DNA of 64,000 bases from Clostridiisalibacter paucivorans DSM 22131 (GTDB taxonomy: Bacteria > Bacillota > Clostridia > Tissierellales > Clostridiisalibacteraceae), in contig NZ_JHVL01000006.1 of assembly GCF_000620125.1 (NCBI RefSeq), positions 40,386 to 104,385 of the forward strand, given 5' to 3'. The stretch's first letter is position 1, and each line of letters begins with the position of its first letter. A program made the position numbers and the translations under genes. This document shows positions 29,045 to 37,407 of this stretch, piece after piece. The notes under the pieces are model-generated. The model saw nothing but the letters and a program-made list of their open reading frames with translations. It was not told the origin of the DNA and made no database searches.

Positions 29045-29920
29045 ATGGATTCACTTAAAAGAATGAATGAGGCGCTTAGTTATATTGAAGAAAATCTCGA
29101 CAATGAAATTGACTTAAAAGAAGTTGCAAGATTAGCTTTGTGCTCAGAATATCATTTTCAAAGGATGTTTTCTTTCCTTGCTGGTGTTACTTTGTCAGAA
29201 TATATTAGGCATAGACGCCTTACTCTTGCGGCGTTTGAGCTTAATAATAGTGAGATAAGAGTTATTGATGTTGCTGTGAAATATGGATATAGCTCAGCAG
29301 ACTCTTTCACAAGAGCTTTTCATAACTTGCATGGGGTAACACCGTCAGAAGCTAAGAACAATGGAAAGTTACTAAAAGCATATCCACCAATGACCTTCCA
29401 ATTATCAATAAAAGGAGGAAGTGAATTGAATTATCGAATTGTAGAAAAAGAAACATTTAGTATAGTTGGTATTAAGAAAAGAGTGCCTATTGTTTTCAAT
29501 GGAGTAAATCCAGAGATTTCTAAAATGTGGAAAAGTTTAGATAGGGAAATAATCAGTAAACTTAAGGAATTATCTAATGTAGAACCTATAGGATTAATTA
29601 GTGCATCTACAAACTTTTCGGAAGGTAGAATGGAAGAAAAGGGAGAACTTGATCATTATATAGGTGTGGCAACAAATAATAAATGCCCAAGTGATCTGGT
29701 TGAACTTAGAGTTGAACCTTCAACATGGGCTGTATTCGAAGTAGTAGGTCCGTTTCCAGAGACACTTCAAAATATTTGGGGACGTATTTATTCTGAATGG
29801 TTTCCTTCTTCAAATTATGAAATAGTAGAAGGTCCAGAAATTTTATGGAATGAGAATAAAGATGTAACTTCACCAAAATTTAAAAGTGAAATATGGATAC
29901 CGGTTATTAAAAGGAAATAG
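29045..29920 (+). CDS. AraC-family regulator with GyrI-like effector-binding domain
   Basis: The first 100 residues are two helix-turn-helix units of the AraC type ([20 protein letters not shown] and [20 protein letters not shown]). Residues about 125-291 form a GyrI/Rob-type ligand-binding domain, ending [11 protein letters not shown] and SEIWIPVIK. Proteins of this build sense small, often cationic or aromatic, drugs and activate efflux or detoxification genes. AGAGGAGGTCATAGAA precedes the ATG. No efflux gene is adjacent, so targets are unknown. Confidence 0.9.
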   Translation: MDSLKRMNEALSYIEENLDNEIDLKEVARLALCSEYHFQRMFSFLAGVTLSEYIRHRRLTLAAFELNNSEIRVIDVAVKYGYSSADSFTRAFHNLHGVTPSEAKNNGKLLKAYPPMTFQLSIKGGSELNYRIVEKETFSIVGIKKRVPIVFNGVNPEISKMWKSLDREIISKLKELSNVEPIGLISASTNFSEGRMEEKGELDHYIGVATNNKCPSDLVELRVEPSTWAVFEVVGPFPETLQNIWGRIYSEWFPSSNYEIVEGPEILWNENKDVTSPKFKSEIWIPVIKRK

Positions 29921-29942
29921 TAACTTTAATCAAACTTATTTT

Positions 29943-29990
29943 AAGCCTCTATATAAAAACCCCCCTATATCTTAAGGGGGCTTAGGAGGC
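29943..29990 (+). terminator. Nested hairpin after the AraC gene
   Basis: GCCTC/GAGGC encloses CCCCC/GGGGG. No T run follows, so termination is unsure. Confidence 0.45.
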
Positions 29991-29999
29991 GATGACTAT

Positions 30000-30105
30000 T
30001 ATTTTTGCGATTCAGTATCACTTTACTACCAAAACACGTTTGGAGACAGTTGCACAATTATGTCGTCTCAAGTATTGGTTTTGCTAGCATTTCACAGTTT
30101 TGTTA
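30000..30105. repeat. Fourth RlmD C-terminal tail (decayed)
   Basis: The segment from 30035 (CACGTTTGGAGACAGTTGC, then ACAATTATGTCGTCT) matches the third tail (CATGTGGAGACAGTTGTACG) apart from one extra T and later substitutions. Reading past the extra base gives HVETVAQLCRL. About 40 further bases match those after the third tail. It sits at the boundary between the AraC gene and the conjugative element. Confidence 0.65.
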
Positions 30106-30152
30106 TTTCTATTTTTTTTAGGAAAAATAGCTAAAAATAGAATAATAGATAT

Positions 30153-30192
30153 AAAAAATGACAGAACCAATTATTGTGTGCTGTCATTTTTT
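30153..30192. terminator. Bidirectional terminator at the left edge of the conjugative element
   Basis: AAAAAATGACAG and CTGTCATTTTTT are perfect 12-bp complements with a 16-base loop. It can end the minus-strand HEPN transcript and any rightward transcript from the AraC side. Confidence 0.9.
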
Positions 30193-30229
30193 ATGTTTGT
30201 TATTTTTTAAAGATATAGATGTTGTAAGG

Positions 30230-30772
30230 TTATGAACCATACGTAAAATAAATAAGATCATCTAGTTCATCTATTGTAGTTTTCAAATTTTTTAGATTAA
30301 TAACTAAATTATTTGGTATTGAAGGATTCATTTTCTTATCCTCAGGATATCTGAAGTTAAAGGAGTTTTTATCCAAGTTATTTAAAAATAGAATTACCTC
30401 ACTAATAAAATCTAAATCTTTATTTTTTAAATTTCGACTAAGAAATTTCTTAGATTGTGTCCAAATTTTCAATAAATTATGTGATGATTTTCTTATAAAG
30501 TCTTGATAGTCATCTTTACTTAAATTTTGATAGCATATGTTCTTCAGTGCTAATTCTAAATATTGTCGATAATTAAATACAATAGGAAATAAATATAAAT
30601 CTGGTGCCATAAGCTCTACTAATTCATCAGCAGCTGATTTATAAGAATCTATATAACCAAAGTTAATAGTTGATTTTCCATAAATATTTTGCCACCCGAA
30701 TTGAGCAGAATAATTAATAGAGTTATTTTGACATATAAAATTTGATACGTTCTTATTAGATTTATTTTTCAT
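30230..30772 (-). CDS. HEPN-like protein partnered with an XRE regulator
   Basis: A 180-residue helical protein with DLYLFPIVFNYRQYLELALK and RKSSHNLLKIW, a pattern seen in HEPN-type helical bundles where a histidine follows a conserved arginine. The metal-independent RNase motif R-x4-6-H is not perfect here (R-x3-H). The ATG overlaps the stop of the XRE gene (ATGA), so the two are translated together. XRE plus HEPN pairs are often abortive-infection or toxin-antitoxin modules. The function is inferred from context. Confidence 0.5.
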   Translation of the reverse strand: MKNKSNKNVSNFICQNNSINYSAQFGWQNIYGKSTINFGYIDSYKSAADELVELMAPDLYLFPIVFNYRQYLELALKNICYQNLSKDDYQDFIRKSSHNLLKIWTQSKKFLSRNLKNKDLDFISEVILFLNNLDKNSFNFRYPEDKKMNPSIPNNLVINLKNLKTTIDELDDLIYFTYGS

Positions 30773-30984
30773 ATCTTTTCTCCATCCTTATCAACAAAAT
30801 ACCCTTCAAACTCACATCCCAAAGCTTCAGCGATTTCCTCTAATTCTCTTGTAGAAAAGTTATCCCTTTTAAATTTATTAGCTAAATTCTGATTAGAAGT
30901 TCCTATTCTACGGCTTAGTTCAGCAATAGTAACATTTTTTCTCTTTAATAAAATACGGATTTTTTCACCCATCATAAGCTTCAT
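30769..30984 (-). CDS. Small XRE-family helix-turn-helix protein
   Basis: A 71-residue Cro-like regulator (VTIAELSRRIGTSNQNLANK forms the helix-turn-helix). AGGTGATAAAA precedes the ATG at 30984; longer frames lack a ribosome site. It is transcribed away from parA, so its promoter and the parA promoter share the 31 kb gap. It may repress both its own pair and the element's rightward genes. Confidence 0.82.
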   Translation of the reverse strand: MKLMMGEKIRILLKRKNVTIAELSRRIGTSNQNLANKFKRDNFSTRELEEIAEALGCEFEGYFVDKDGEKI

Positions 30985-31073
30985 TTTTATCACCTGCCTA
31001 AAAATATAATACACTATAGAGTTAATTAAATCAATTTGAATTAGAAAACTTAATTTTTAAATTTGATGAAACG

Positions 31074-31102
31074 TTGTCATTATTAACTTTAAAATGCATA
31101 AT
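31074..31102 (+). promoter_or_regulatory. Promoter of parA
   Basis: TTGTCA at 31074-31079, 17 bases, then CATAAT at 31097-31102 with TG just before it (extended -10). The parA ATG is 41 bases downstream of the -10 box. This may be the main promoter into the conjugation genes. Confidence 0.6.
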
Positions 31103-31142
31103 AAAATTATATAGTGAATATTAGAAAGGAGAGAAAAAAATC

Positions 31143-31931
31143 ATGAGTAAAATTATAGCTATAGCATCACAAAAAGGAGGGGTTGGAAAATCTACAACTT
31201 GTAGGAACTTAGCAACCATTTTAGCAAAGAAGGGATATAAAGTTTTAGCAGTGGACTATGATAATCAGGCAAGCATGACAGATTGTTTTGGAATTGAAAA
31301 ACCAGAGAAATTGGATAAAACACTTTACCATTTAATGATGGATGTTATTACTGAAAATGATTTACCAGCAAAAGAGGATTACATCATAGAAAAGGAAGGA
31401 GTAGATATTATTCCCAGTAGCATTGAACTATCAGCTGTGGAGATTAACCTTGTCAGTACCATGAGTAGGGAATATGTTCTTAAAACAATTATCGATGAGC
31501 TTAAAGAAGACTATGACTACATACTTCTTGATTGTATGCCATCCCTTGGATTAATAACATTAAATGTACTGGCAACTTGTAATAGTGTCTTAATTCCTGC
31601 AACACCTGAATATTTATCTGCTAAGGGGTTAGAGCTGGTTTTAAAAACCATTGTGAAGCTGAAGAAGAGAATAAACCCTCAAGTAACATTTGAAGGGATA
31701 TTACTGACTATGTTTGAAGAAAGGACAAACCTTTCAAAGAGTATTCTTGAAATGATTGAAGAATCCTATGGTGAGAATATTAAAATATTCAAGACAAGAA
31801 TACCTAAATCAGTAAAGGTTGGAGAAGCAAACTTACAAAGTATGAGTATAGTGGATTATATGCCAGATCATAAAGCATCCATAGCCTATGAAAACTTTGC
31901 AAAGGAGCTGATTAACAATGGCAGAAAATAA
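31143..31931 (+). CDS. parA: ParA/Soj-type partition ATPase
   Basis: A 262-residue deviant-Walker ATPase: ASQKGGVGKSTTCRNLA at residues 7-23, DYDNQASMTDCFG as the switch region and YILLDCMPSLGLITLNVL as Walker B. ParA moves plasmid-like DNA along the nucleoid with ParB. In integrative conjugative elements it helps retain the excised circle. AGGAGAGAAAAAAATC precedes the ATG. The parB start overlaps its end by 14 bases. Confidence 0.94.
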   Translation: MSKIIAIASQKGGVGKSTTCRNLATILAKKGYKVLAVDYDNQASMTDCFGIEKPEKLDKTLYHLMMDVITENDLPAKEDYIIEKEGVDIIPSSIELSAVEINLVSTMSREYVLKTIIDELKEDYDYILLDCMPSLGLITLNVLATCNSVLIPATPEYLSAKGLELVLKTIVKLKKRINPQVTFEGILLTMFEERTNLSKSILEMIEESYGENIKIFKTRIPKSVKVGEANLQSMSIVDYMPDHKASIAYENFAKELINNGRK

Positions 31932-32590
31932 AAAGAAAAAAACAGAAACCTTTGCTTCCATATTTGGTGACGAATCAGAAGACATTATAGAAAGCAAAAA
32001 TAAAGATAAAGATGGAACAACTACGCTAAATATCAATGACCTTATACCCTTTGAAAATCATCCCTTTAAATTATATGAAGGTGCTAGACTTGATGATATG
32101 GTGGATAGCATAAAAAACTACGGTATCATCGTCCCTATTGTAGTCAGGAAAAAAGATAATCAATACCAAATTTTAAGTGGCCATAATAGAGTTAATTCGG
32201 CAAAAATAGTAGGGCTTTCAGAAGTTCCTGCAATTATAAAAGAAAATCTAACAGAAGAAGAAGCTACCTTAATTGTCACAGAAACCAATCTTATGCAACG
32301 TTCCTTTACTGATTTAACACATTCGGAAAGAGCAACTGTAATAGCTACAAGATATAATGCAATGAAGAGCCAAGGGGTTAGGACAGATCTTTTAAATAAA
32401 ATTGAACAGCTATCAAAAGTTAGGAATTTAGCTGCTGATGAAACTTCTCGCCCAATGGGCGAAAAGTTAAATTCAGATAAAAATCTAGCAAAAGAATATG
32501 GAATATCCCCCTAGAAATATTTTAAGATACCTTAGAAACAGAAATATTCCTGATATAATAACTTTAACGCCATTAAATTTAAGATATTGA
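31918..32590 (+). pseudogene. parB: ParB gene with a frameshift and truncation
   Basis: The first 197 residues are ParB-like: INDLIPFENHPFKLYEG, then ILSGHNRVNSAK and ETNLMQRSFTDLTHSER, the CTP-binding and helix core. The frame stops at 32512 right after a run of five C (32507-32511). With one C removed it continues RNILRYLRNRNIPDI, the expected DNA-binding helices, for 25 more residues to 32590, then ends far short of a normal ParB. It is thus broken twice: by an inserted base and by loss of the C-terminal dimer domain. Confidence 0.85.
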
Positions 32591-32758
32591 TTACTTATTT
32601 CTAAACATTTAATTTTTAGTGATTTTCGTATAGAATAGTAAAAATTACTATTTTTTATTTATTTTATATCTTTCTACATTTTATAACAAATTTTTTATTA
32701 TTTGTATGATAATATAGTAAATGCAAGTACAAGTTTTAATAACTAGGAGGTAATTCTT

Positions 32759-32830
32759 ATGAAAAGTGATAAATTTAGAAATAAAATAATTTTAACGTTT
32801 ATTTCTCCAGATAAAATGATTAAGAATTAA
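32759..32830 (+). CDS. Possible 23-residue peptide
   Basis: GGAGGTAATTCTT stands ahead of ATG 32759, and the frame encodes MKSDKFRNKIILTFISPDKM plus three residues. The end overlaps the end of the minus-strand membrane gene. It could be a truncated gene start left at an insertion junction rather than a working peptide. Confidence 0.3.
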   Translation: MKSDKFRNKIILTFISPDKMIKN

Positions 32831-33085
32831 AGCTAAACATGCTAAAAGGTAGCTGTATAACTCTTTATTTATACCATGAAAAATGATGATAACTCCACTA
32901 TTAATCAATACAAAGATAAACAAACCAAGTGTTTTTTTAGTTAAATTATCGTTAAATTCTTTTAATATAATAGGAATACTAGAAAGTACTATAAACACAT
33001 AAACAGCAACTTCAAGAGAACTATATATAAAGATTATGATGCTGATTAATGTAGCTATTATGTATGGTTTGATAAATTTATTCAA
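32792..33085 (-). CDS. Small membrane protein of unknown function
   Basis: A 97-residue protein with about four hydrophobic segments (ATLISIIIFIYSSLEVAVYV, then FIVLSSIPIIL, LGLFIFVLINSGVIIIF, YLLACLALILN). The TTG start has GGAGGTG five bases upstream. It faces away from the secreted-protein gene at 33208 and shares the gap with it. Such a pairing could be a secreted toxin and its membrane immunity protein, but I recognise neither family with certainty. Confidence 0.55.
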   Translation of the reverse strand: MNKFIKPYIIATLISIIIFIYSSLEVAVYVFIVLSSIPIILKEFNDNLTKKTLGLFIFVLINSGVIIIFHGINKELYSYLLACLALILNHFIWRNKR

Positions 33086-33207
33086 AACGACACCTCCTAA
33101 CTAATTTAAATAAAATAGAATATTAACTATTATTTTCCATAATGTTATTTTTATTATATATTGTAAATAAGGAGGAAGCAAGTTATAAATGAAAGGGAGA
33201 TGAATAA

Positions 33208-33801
33208 ATGAAAAAAAAATTACTTAGCTTATTATTAATTTCTTGTTTGCTAGTTAGTTCTATGCCACTCGCTGTTTTTGCGGAAAATAGTAATGTATTT
33301 AAAGAATCAATATCTATTATTATTGACGGAGAAAAATATAATTTTGAAAGAACAATAAATAATGAAATTGTTACAGCTGTTCTAAAAACGATGGAGGGAA
33401 AAATAGTAGAGAGTGCAACAGCAAATCATCAAACACAAGAAATAGCTATTACTAATGGTAATACTATGAGTTTTGATGCTGCTTTTGATTCTATTTCAGC
33501 TAAGTCTTCAATTGATTGGGGAAAGTGGTCTACAAATGAAGAAGTAACAACAATAAAAGGTAAAACTGCTGCAGGAATTTTAGTTATATTAGCAGTGTTG
33601 TCCCCTTGGGTAAGTGCAACAAAATGCTTAACTATAGCATCAGCACTTGTTAGTATGGGAGCGGATGAGTTAAAAGTAAAAGTTAAAATTCGCTATGGTA
33701 CAGATGATGAATACCAGTACTATGAAAGAGTAACATATTTTTATGGAGATGGTGACTATCTAGGCAGCTTCTCTGACTCTGGGAAGAAATTTTTAGATTA
33801 G
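33208..33801 (+). CDS. Secreted protein, possibly bacteriocin-like
   Basis: A 197-residue protein with a clear signal peptide (MKKKLLSLLLISCLLVSSMP, cleavage after V-F-A-E near residue 25). The mature part has a strand-rich start, a hydrophobic stretch (TAAGILVILAVLSPWV, about 120-140) and a tyrosine-rich end with YFYGDGDYLGSF. Secreted proteins of this size with one internal hydrophobic helix include large bacteriocins such as the geobacillin 26 group; the match is only by general look. A terminator follows. It is cargo inserted after the broken parB. Confidence 0.5.
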   Translation: MKKKLLSLLLISCLLVSSMPLAVFAENSNVFKESISIIIDGEKYNFERTINNEIVTAVLKTMEGKIVESATANHQTQEIAITNGNTMSFDAAFDSISAKSSIDWGKWSTNEEVTTIKGKTAAGILVILAVLSPWVSATKCLTIASALVSMGADELKVKVKIRYGTDDEYQYYERVTYFYGDGDYLGSFSDSGKKFLD

Positions 33802-33834
33802 TAGTTTGAATTATGCTTCCTCCTTTTTATAACT

Positions 33835-33870
33835 AAAGAGTCAACTCGTTATATACAGTTGACTCTTTAA
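33835..33870 (+). terminator. Intrinsic terminator after the secreted-protein gene
   Basis: AAAGAGTCAACT and AGTTGACTCTTT are perfect 12-bp arms around a ten-base loop. A second CCCC/GGGG hairpin followed by TTTTATTTTTTTT ends near 33928, so the gene is insulated twice. Confidence 0.85.
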
Positions 33871-34067
33871 AGTTTTATGTACATGAACACCCCCTCAGAG
33901 CTGTTTTAATGGGGTTTTATTTTTTTTATACCTACTTGTCCTATTAAATTCAATTAGTCATAAAAGAATTGGCGAGAGTAGTAAATTAATTATATAATTT
34001 AGACACTTTATAGAAAATTTCAAAACCCGCTGTATTCTATAAAAAAATACTTAAATGTTAAATAAAG

Positions 34068-34104
34068 TCTAGGAAAAACCCTTTTACATGGGCTTTTTCC
34101 TAGA
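34068..34104 (+). terminator. Strong hairpin before a small conjugative-element gene
   Basis: TCTAGGAAAAACCC pairs with GGGCTTTTTCCTAGA around eight bases. It ends 35 bases before the ATG at 34140, the same placement as other hairpins in front of element genes. The rest of 33929-34139 shows nothing else. Confidence 0.6.
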
Positions 34105-34139
34105 TTTTAAACAATAATATTTTAAGGAATGGTATATTT

Positions 34140-34229
34140 ATGTATATTATAATTGGGTTTGTAATCGGAATATTTATTTCATTATTTATTGTAATAACTA
34201 TTCCAGTAATATGGGAGATTATGCAGTGA
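34140..34229 (+). CDS. 29-residue membrane peptide (DUF3789-like)
   Basis: The frame encodes MYIIIGFVIGIFISLFIVIT then nine residues, a single membrane helix. Very short one-helix proteins of the DUF3789 kind stand in this position, just ahead of the primase gene, in Tn1549-type elements. The ribosome site (AAGGA) is weak and rather far. The call rests on position and composition. Confidence 0.45.
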   Translation: MYIIIGFVIGIFISLFIVITIPVIWEIMQ

Positions 34230-34346
34230 TTATATATTAAATTTATATTGATATTGTTTTAATTATTGGTAGTACAATATGTATAGTTGAAACAATAAAA
34301 AAATATTGGAATAAGTGGTTTTGTAGGAAATGTTGGCGAGACCCCG

Positions 34347-34514
34347 ATGAGAGAATATGTTAATGAATTTGGAACGAAAAGTTTTTTACTAAACTATAAA
34401 GAGTTAAATTTTTCATCAGAAGAGAGAGAGAAGATAGGTGTTTTAAAAAGAATATTAGAAACATTGGATGGTGATATTGAAACCATAGATTTTGGTGAGG
34501 AAGATGATTATTAA
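34347..34514 (+). CDS. 55-residue protein, probably 5'-truncated
   Basis: Starts MREYVNEFGTKSFLLNYKEL and ends GDIETIDFGEEDDY, strongly acidic at the end. The codons before the ATG stay open (GFVGNVGETP) but contain no start and the ATG lacks a ribosome site, so the 5' end seems lost. It ends 15 bases before the primase start and has good coding character. I do not recognise the family. Confidence 0.4.
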   Translation: MREYVNEFGTKSFLLNYKELNFSSEEREKIGVLKRILETLDGDIETIDFGEEDDY

Positions 34515-34529
34515 AGGAAGGTGAGTATC

Positions 34530-35492
34530 ATGGCTAGAAAATTACGCAAATTTAGTGATGAACAAATTAATCAGGCAAATGATATAAACATCATTTCTTA
34601 TGCACAAAGTATAGGATACGAAGTTAAAAAAATATCTCCAAGGTCTTATAAAATTCCTGGCTATGGTGGGCTTTGTATAGATGGGAACGGACATAAGTGG
34701 AATTGTTTTTCAAGGGGAATAGGGGGTGGAGCTATACAGTTCGTTATGGAAATGGAAGGAAAGACATGGGTAGAAGCAATTAAGCAGCTATTAGGAATAT
34801 CTCAGGATGAACTTCCATATATTCCACCACCACTTAGGGATATTGAAATAAAAGGAGAATTAGAGCTTCCTAAAAAGAATGATACCTACAAGCATATATT
34901 TGCCTATTTAATCAAGACTAGAAAATTAGATGCTGATATAGTCAATCAATTTGTAAAGAGTAAAAAAATCTATGAAGACACCCATCATAATTGTGTATTT
35001 GTTGGGTATGAGGAAGAAAACAATCCTAAATTTGCAAGTGTGAGGGGGACTAATACCAGGAAGAAATTTCGTAGAGACATAGAGAATTCAGATAAAGGGT
35101 ATCCATTTTGCCAAGAAGGCAGAAGTGATACCCTTTGTATATTTGAAAGTGCAATTGATCTTATGAGTTATTTAACACTTTTAAAGTTTTATGGCATAGC
35201 AAAATTCCATCACCACATGCTTTCCATGGGAGGAACATCCTATATTCCAATTGAAAAATATTTAGAGAAAAATCCTAATATAACAAGCCTTATATTATGC
35301 CTTGACTCTGATGATGAAGGCAACTTTTTTTCACAAAAGATTAGAGAAAAGTTTGGTGAGGAATATAAAGTTGCAAGGCATATTCCTAATGGGAAAGATT
35401 TTAATGATGAGTTAGTAGATTTTACTAAAAAGGCTGGAATTATTGAAAAAACAAGGGAAGTGACAGCTATTGAGGAAGAAAATATGGTATAA
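34530..35492 (+). CDS. DUF3991/TOPRIM domain primase-like protein
   Basis: An N-terminal DUF3991 domain (about 1-90; GHKWNCFSRGIGGGAIQFVM) recalls a degenerate CHC2 zinc region of DnaG primases, and a TOPRIM domain (about 200-310) has the LCIFESAIDLMSYL glutamate and SLILCLDSDDEGN aspartates. Such proteins prime lagging-strand synthesis of transferred single-stranded DNA. AAAGGAAGGTGAG precedes the ATG at 34530; GTG at 34521 is possible. It is a standard gene between parAB and mobC in this class of element. Confidence 0.85.
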   Translation: MARKLRKFSDEQINQANDINIISYAQSIGYEVKKISPRSYKIPGYGGLCIDGNGHKWNCFSRGIGGGAIQFVMEMEGKTWVEAIKQLLGISQDELPYIPPPLRDIEIKGELELPKKNDTYKHIFAYLIKTRKLDADIVNQFVKSKKIYEDTHHNCVFVGYEEENNPKFASVRGTNTRKKFRRDIENSDKGYPFCQEGRSDTLCIFESAIDLMSYLTLLKFYGIAKFHHHMLSMGGTSYIPIEKYLEKNPNITSLILCLDSDDEGNFFSQKIREKFGEEYKVARHIPNGKDFNDELVDFTKKAGIIEKTREVTAIEEENMV

Positions 35493-35564
35493 TTTGTGTT
35501 AAGGTTGAAGAAGGTTTTTTATAAAAGCTTTATATAAAGCATAAGTATGGGAGATTGAGAAGTT

Positions 35565-36209
35565 ATGGAGATACAAGATTTTAATATTATAAGAGCTATA
35601 GATAGTATAAAAGAAAAGAGAAAAGTATTTCATTCAGAAGCTGATTTTCAATTTGCATTAGCATGGGAAATTAAAAAATTATATACAGAAGTAGATGTTA
35701 GATTGGAATATGCATATAATATTCATGATAAAATTTACCATATTGATATTTTAGTGATGCTTGAAGGTAAATTTATACCTATTGAGCTAAAATATAAAAC
35801 TTTGAAGAAATCGTTGATTATAGGTGATGAGGAATTTACATTGAGGAATCATGGTGCACAAGATTTAGGAAAGTATGATTTTATTAAAGATATTGTTAGA
35901 CTGGAGACACTACTGTCAGATGAAAATAAATTTGTTGAAGGATATGCAGTAATGCTTACTAATGATCCAAGTTATTGGAATGGTAGTATTAGAAAGAATA
36001 CGTGTTGTGCAGCTTTTGATATAGGAAATGATAAAAAGATAAGTGGCGTTTTAAAATGGGCAGAACGTACAAGTACAGGAACGATGAAAAATCGTGAGGA
36101 AGCTTTAGATTTATTAAGTGAATATAAGATGAAATGGTATGAGTATAGTTATTTTGATGAAAAGAGAAACGGAACATTTAAGTATCTTGCAGTTAAAGTA
36201 TTAAAATAA
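35565..36209 (+). CDS. PD-(D/E)XK nuclease-like protein, cargo
   Basis: A 214-residue protein with the nuclease core YHIDILVMLEGKFIPIELKYK: D61, E74 and K76 fit the PD-(D/E)XK pattern, and ADFQFALAWEIKKLY near residue 30 supplies the usual upstream glutamate. Similar free-standing proteins accompany restriction or anti-phage functions, yet I do not recognise the exact family. GGGAG lies before the ATG. It is followed by a candidate oriT and a HEPN gene, all between primase and mobC. Confidence 0.6.
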   Translation: MEIQDFNIIRAIDSIKEKRKVFHSEADFQFALAWEIKKLYTEVDVRLEYAYNIHDKIYHIDILVMLEGKFIPIELKYKTLKKSLIIGDEEFTLRNHGAQDLGKYDFIKDIVRLETLLSDENKFVEGYAVMLTNDPSYWNGSIRKNTCCAAFDIGNDKKISGVLKWAERTSTGTMKNREEALDLLSEYKMKWYEYSYFDEKRNGTFKYLAVKVLK

Positions 36210-36257
36210 TTTTTTATTCAATATCCAAGAATACCTCAATAGATCCTTTAGGATTTA

Positions 36258-36322
36258 AGAGGGCAAGCTTCCACTTTGTTTAACAAAGTGTTTTAAGATG
36301 GGGAGGGATCCCCCAGCCCTCT
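36258..36322 (+). other. Structured segment, candidate origin of transfer
   Basis: AGAGGGC (36258-36264) pairs with GCCCTCT (36316-36322). Inside are a perfect CACTTTG/CAAAGTG hairpin (36272-36290) and a GGGG/CCCC hairpin. It lies between the two cargo genes and about 1.1 kb before mobC and the relaxase gene, in the region where related elements carry oriT. The nick site is not identified. A structured RNA is the alternative. Confidence 0.42.
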
Positions 36323-36394
36323 AATGAGTTGAAATAAAAGAGTATTTTAGCTGAAATAGTTGAATTGATAATCAAAAGATTGGGAGGTAAAAGT

Positions 36395-37324
36395 ATGCGT
36401 AGTTATAGGGGGAAAATTTATGCTGATGATCTTGTAGAAACAATTCAAAAATTCAAGAATGATATTTCAGATATAGATAAAAAATTATGTGATGATATTC
36501 TTGTGAATAAAGGATTATTTATAATGGCTAATTCATTATTTGAGGAGTCTATAAGAGAATTGATGAATATTGTATTGACTTCATTTCCAGAAAAATTGAA
36601 TTTAAAGTCAATTACAATATCTAAAAAACAAATTTGTGAAATTGCAGATAGAGGATATAAAGTAATTCTAGAAAAAGAGCTTTACTCGATTTTTCGAGAA
36701 GGCGTTGTATCACAATTGAATTATTTAATTGAAATTATTTGTGGGATAAAAGTTAAAGATATTGATTCTAATATTAAGCAAATTATCGAAAAGTGTTATG
36801 AGATTTCTCTCTATAGAAATGCATTAGTACATAATGGTGGAAAAGTAAGCAAAGATTTGTATGGTAAAGCTAAATATTATAAACCTATAAATCAAAATGA
36901 TATTAATTTTAATACAACTATGATTAAGAATTTTATTTTTGATTACGAATCATTTTTTAATTTTATAGAAAAAGAGGTTTGTAAAAAATTTAGTTACTAT
37001 AAAGAGACTACTAGAATACAGAAACTTAAAGAATTATGGTATAGATGTTTTAATAGTCCCTTATTGATATTTGAGAATTATTGGGAAATAGATATAGAGC
37101 ATGATTTAATTACTGGTTTAAAAAAATGTGAAAAAGAAGTAAGTTTAAGTAGTGGCGAGACTGTATATTTATCTATTTGGAGGCATCAATACGATGATAG
37201 CTTTAATACAAAAGAATTTTTGCTTTGCAGTATTGACTATTCTATTATTTGTGATATGTATAATGTGTTTACTGATGTTAAATTTTATTATATGTCCCAA
37301 GAAGCAGAAAGACTCAATCGTTAA
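36395..37324 (+). CDS. HEPN-domain protein, probable ribonuclease cargo
   Basis: A 309-residue protein. The first 160 residues form a helical bundle with the HEPN RNase motif R-x4-H as RNALVHNGG (141-149), followed by KVSKDLYGKA. HEPN RNases act in toxin-antitoxin and anti-phage systems. The C-terminal half is unrecognised. GGGAGG precedes the ATG at 36395; the frame continues upstream without a ribosome site. No small partner gene is beside it, but the nuclease-like gene at 35565 is close. Confidence 0.65.
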   Translation: MRSYRGKIYADDLVETIQKFKNDISDIDKKLCDDILVNKGLFIMANSLFEESIRELMNIVLTSFPEKLNLKSITISKKQICEIADRGYKVILEKELYSIFREGVVSQLNYLIEIICGIKVKDIDSNIKQIIEKCYEISLYRNALVHNGGKVSKDLYGKAKYYKPINQNDINFNTTMIKNFIFDYESFFNFIEKEVCKKFSYYKETTRIQKLKELWYRCFNSPLLIFENYWEIDIEHDLITGLKKCEKEVSLSSGETVYLSIWRHQYDDSFNTKEFLLCSIDYSIICDMYNVFTDVKFYYMSQEAERLNR

Positions 37325-37407
37325 ATAATATTTACTTCAAATTGTATAAATAAAAAAGATGATATATAAATTAACGAGAAAAGTTGTTTTTACTTGGAGG
37401 TGATACC

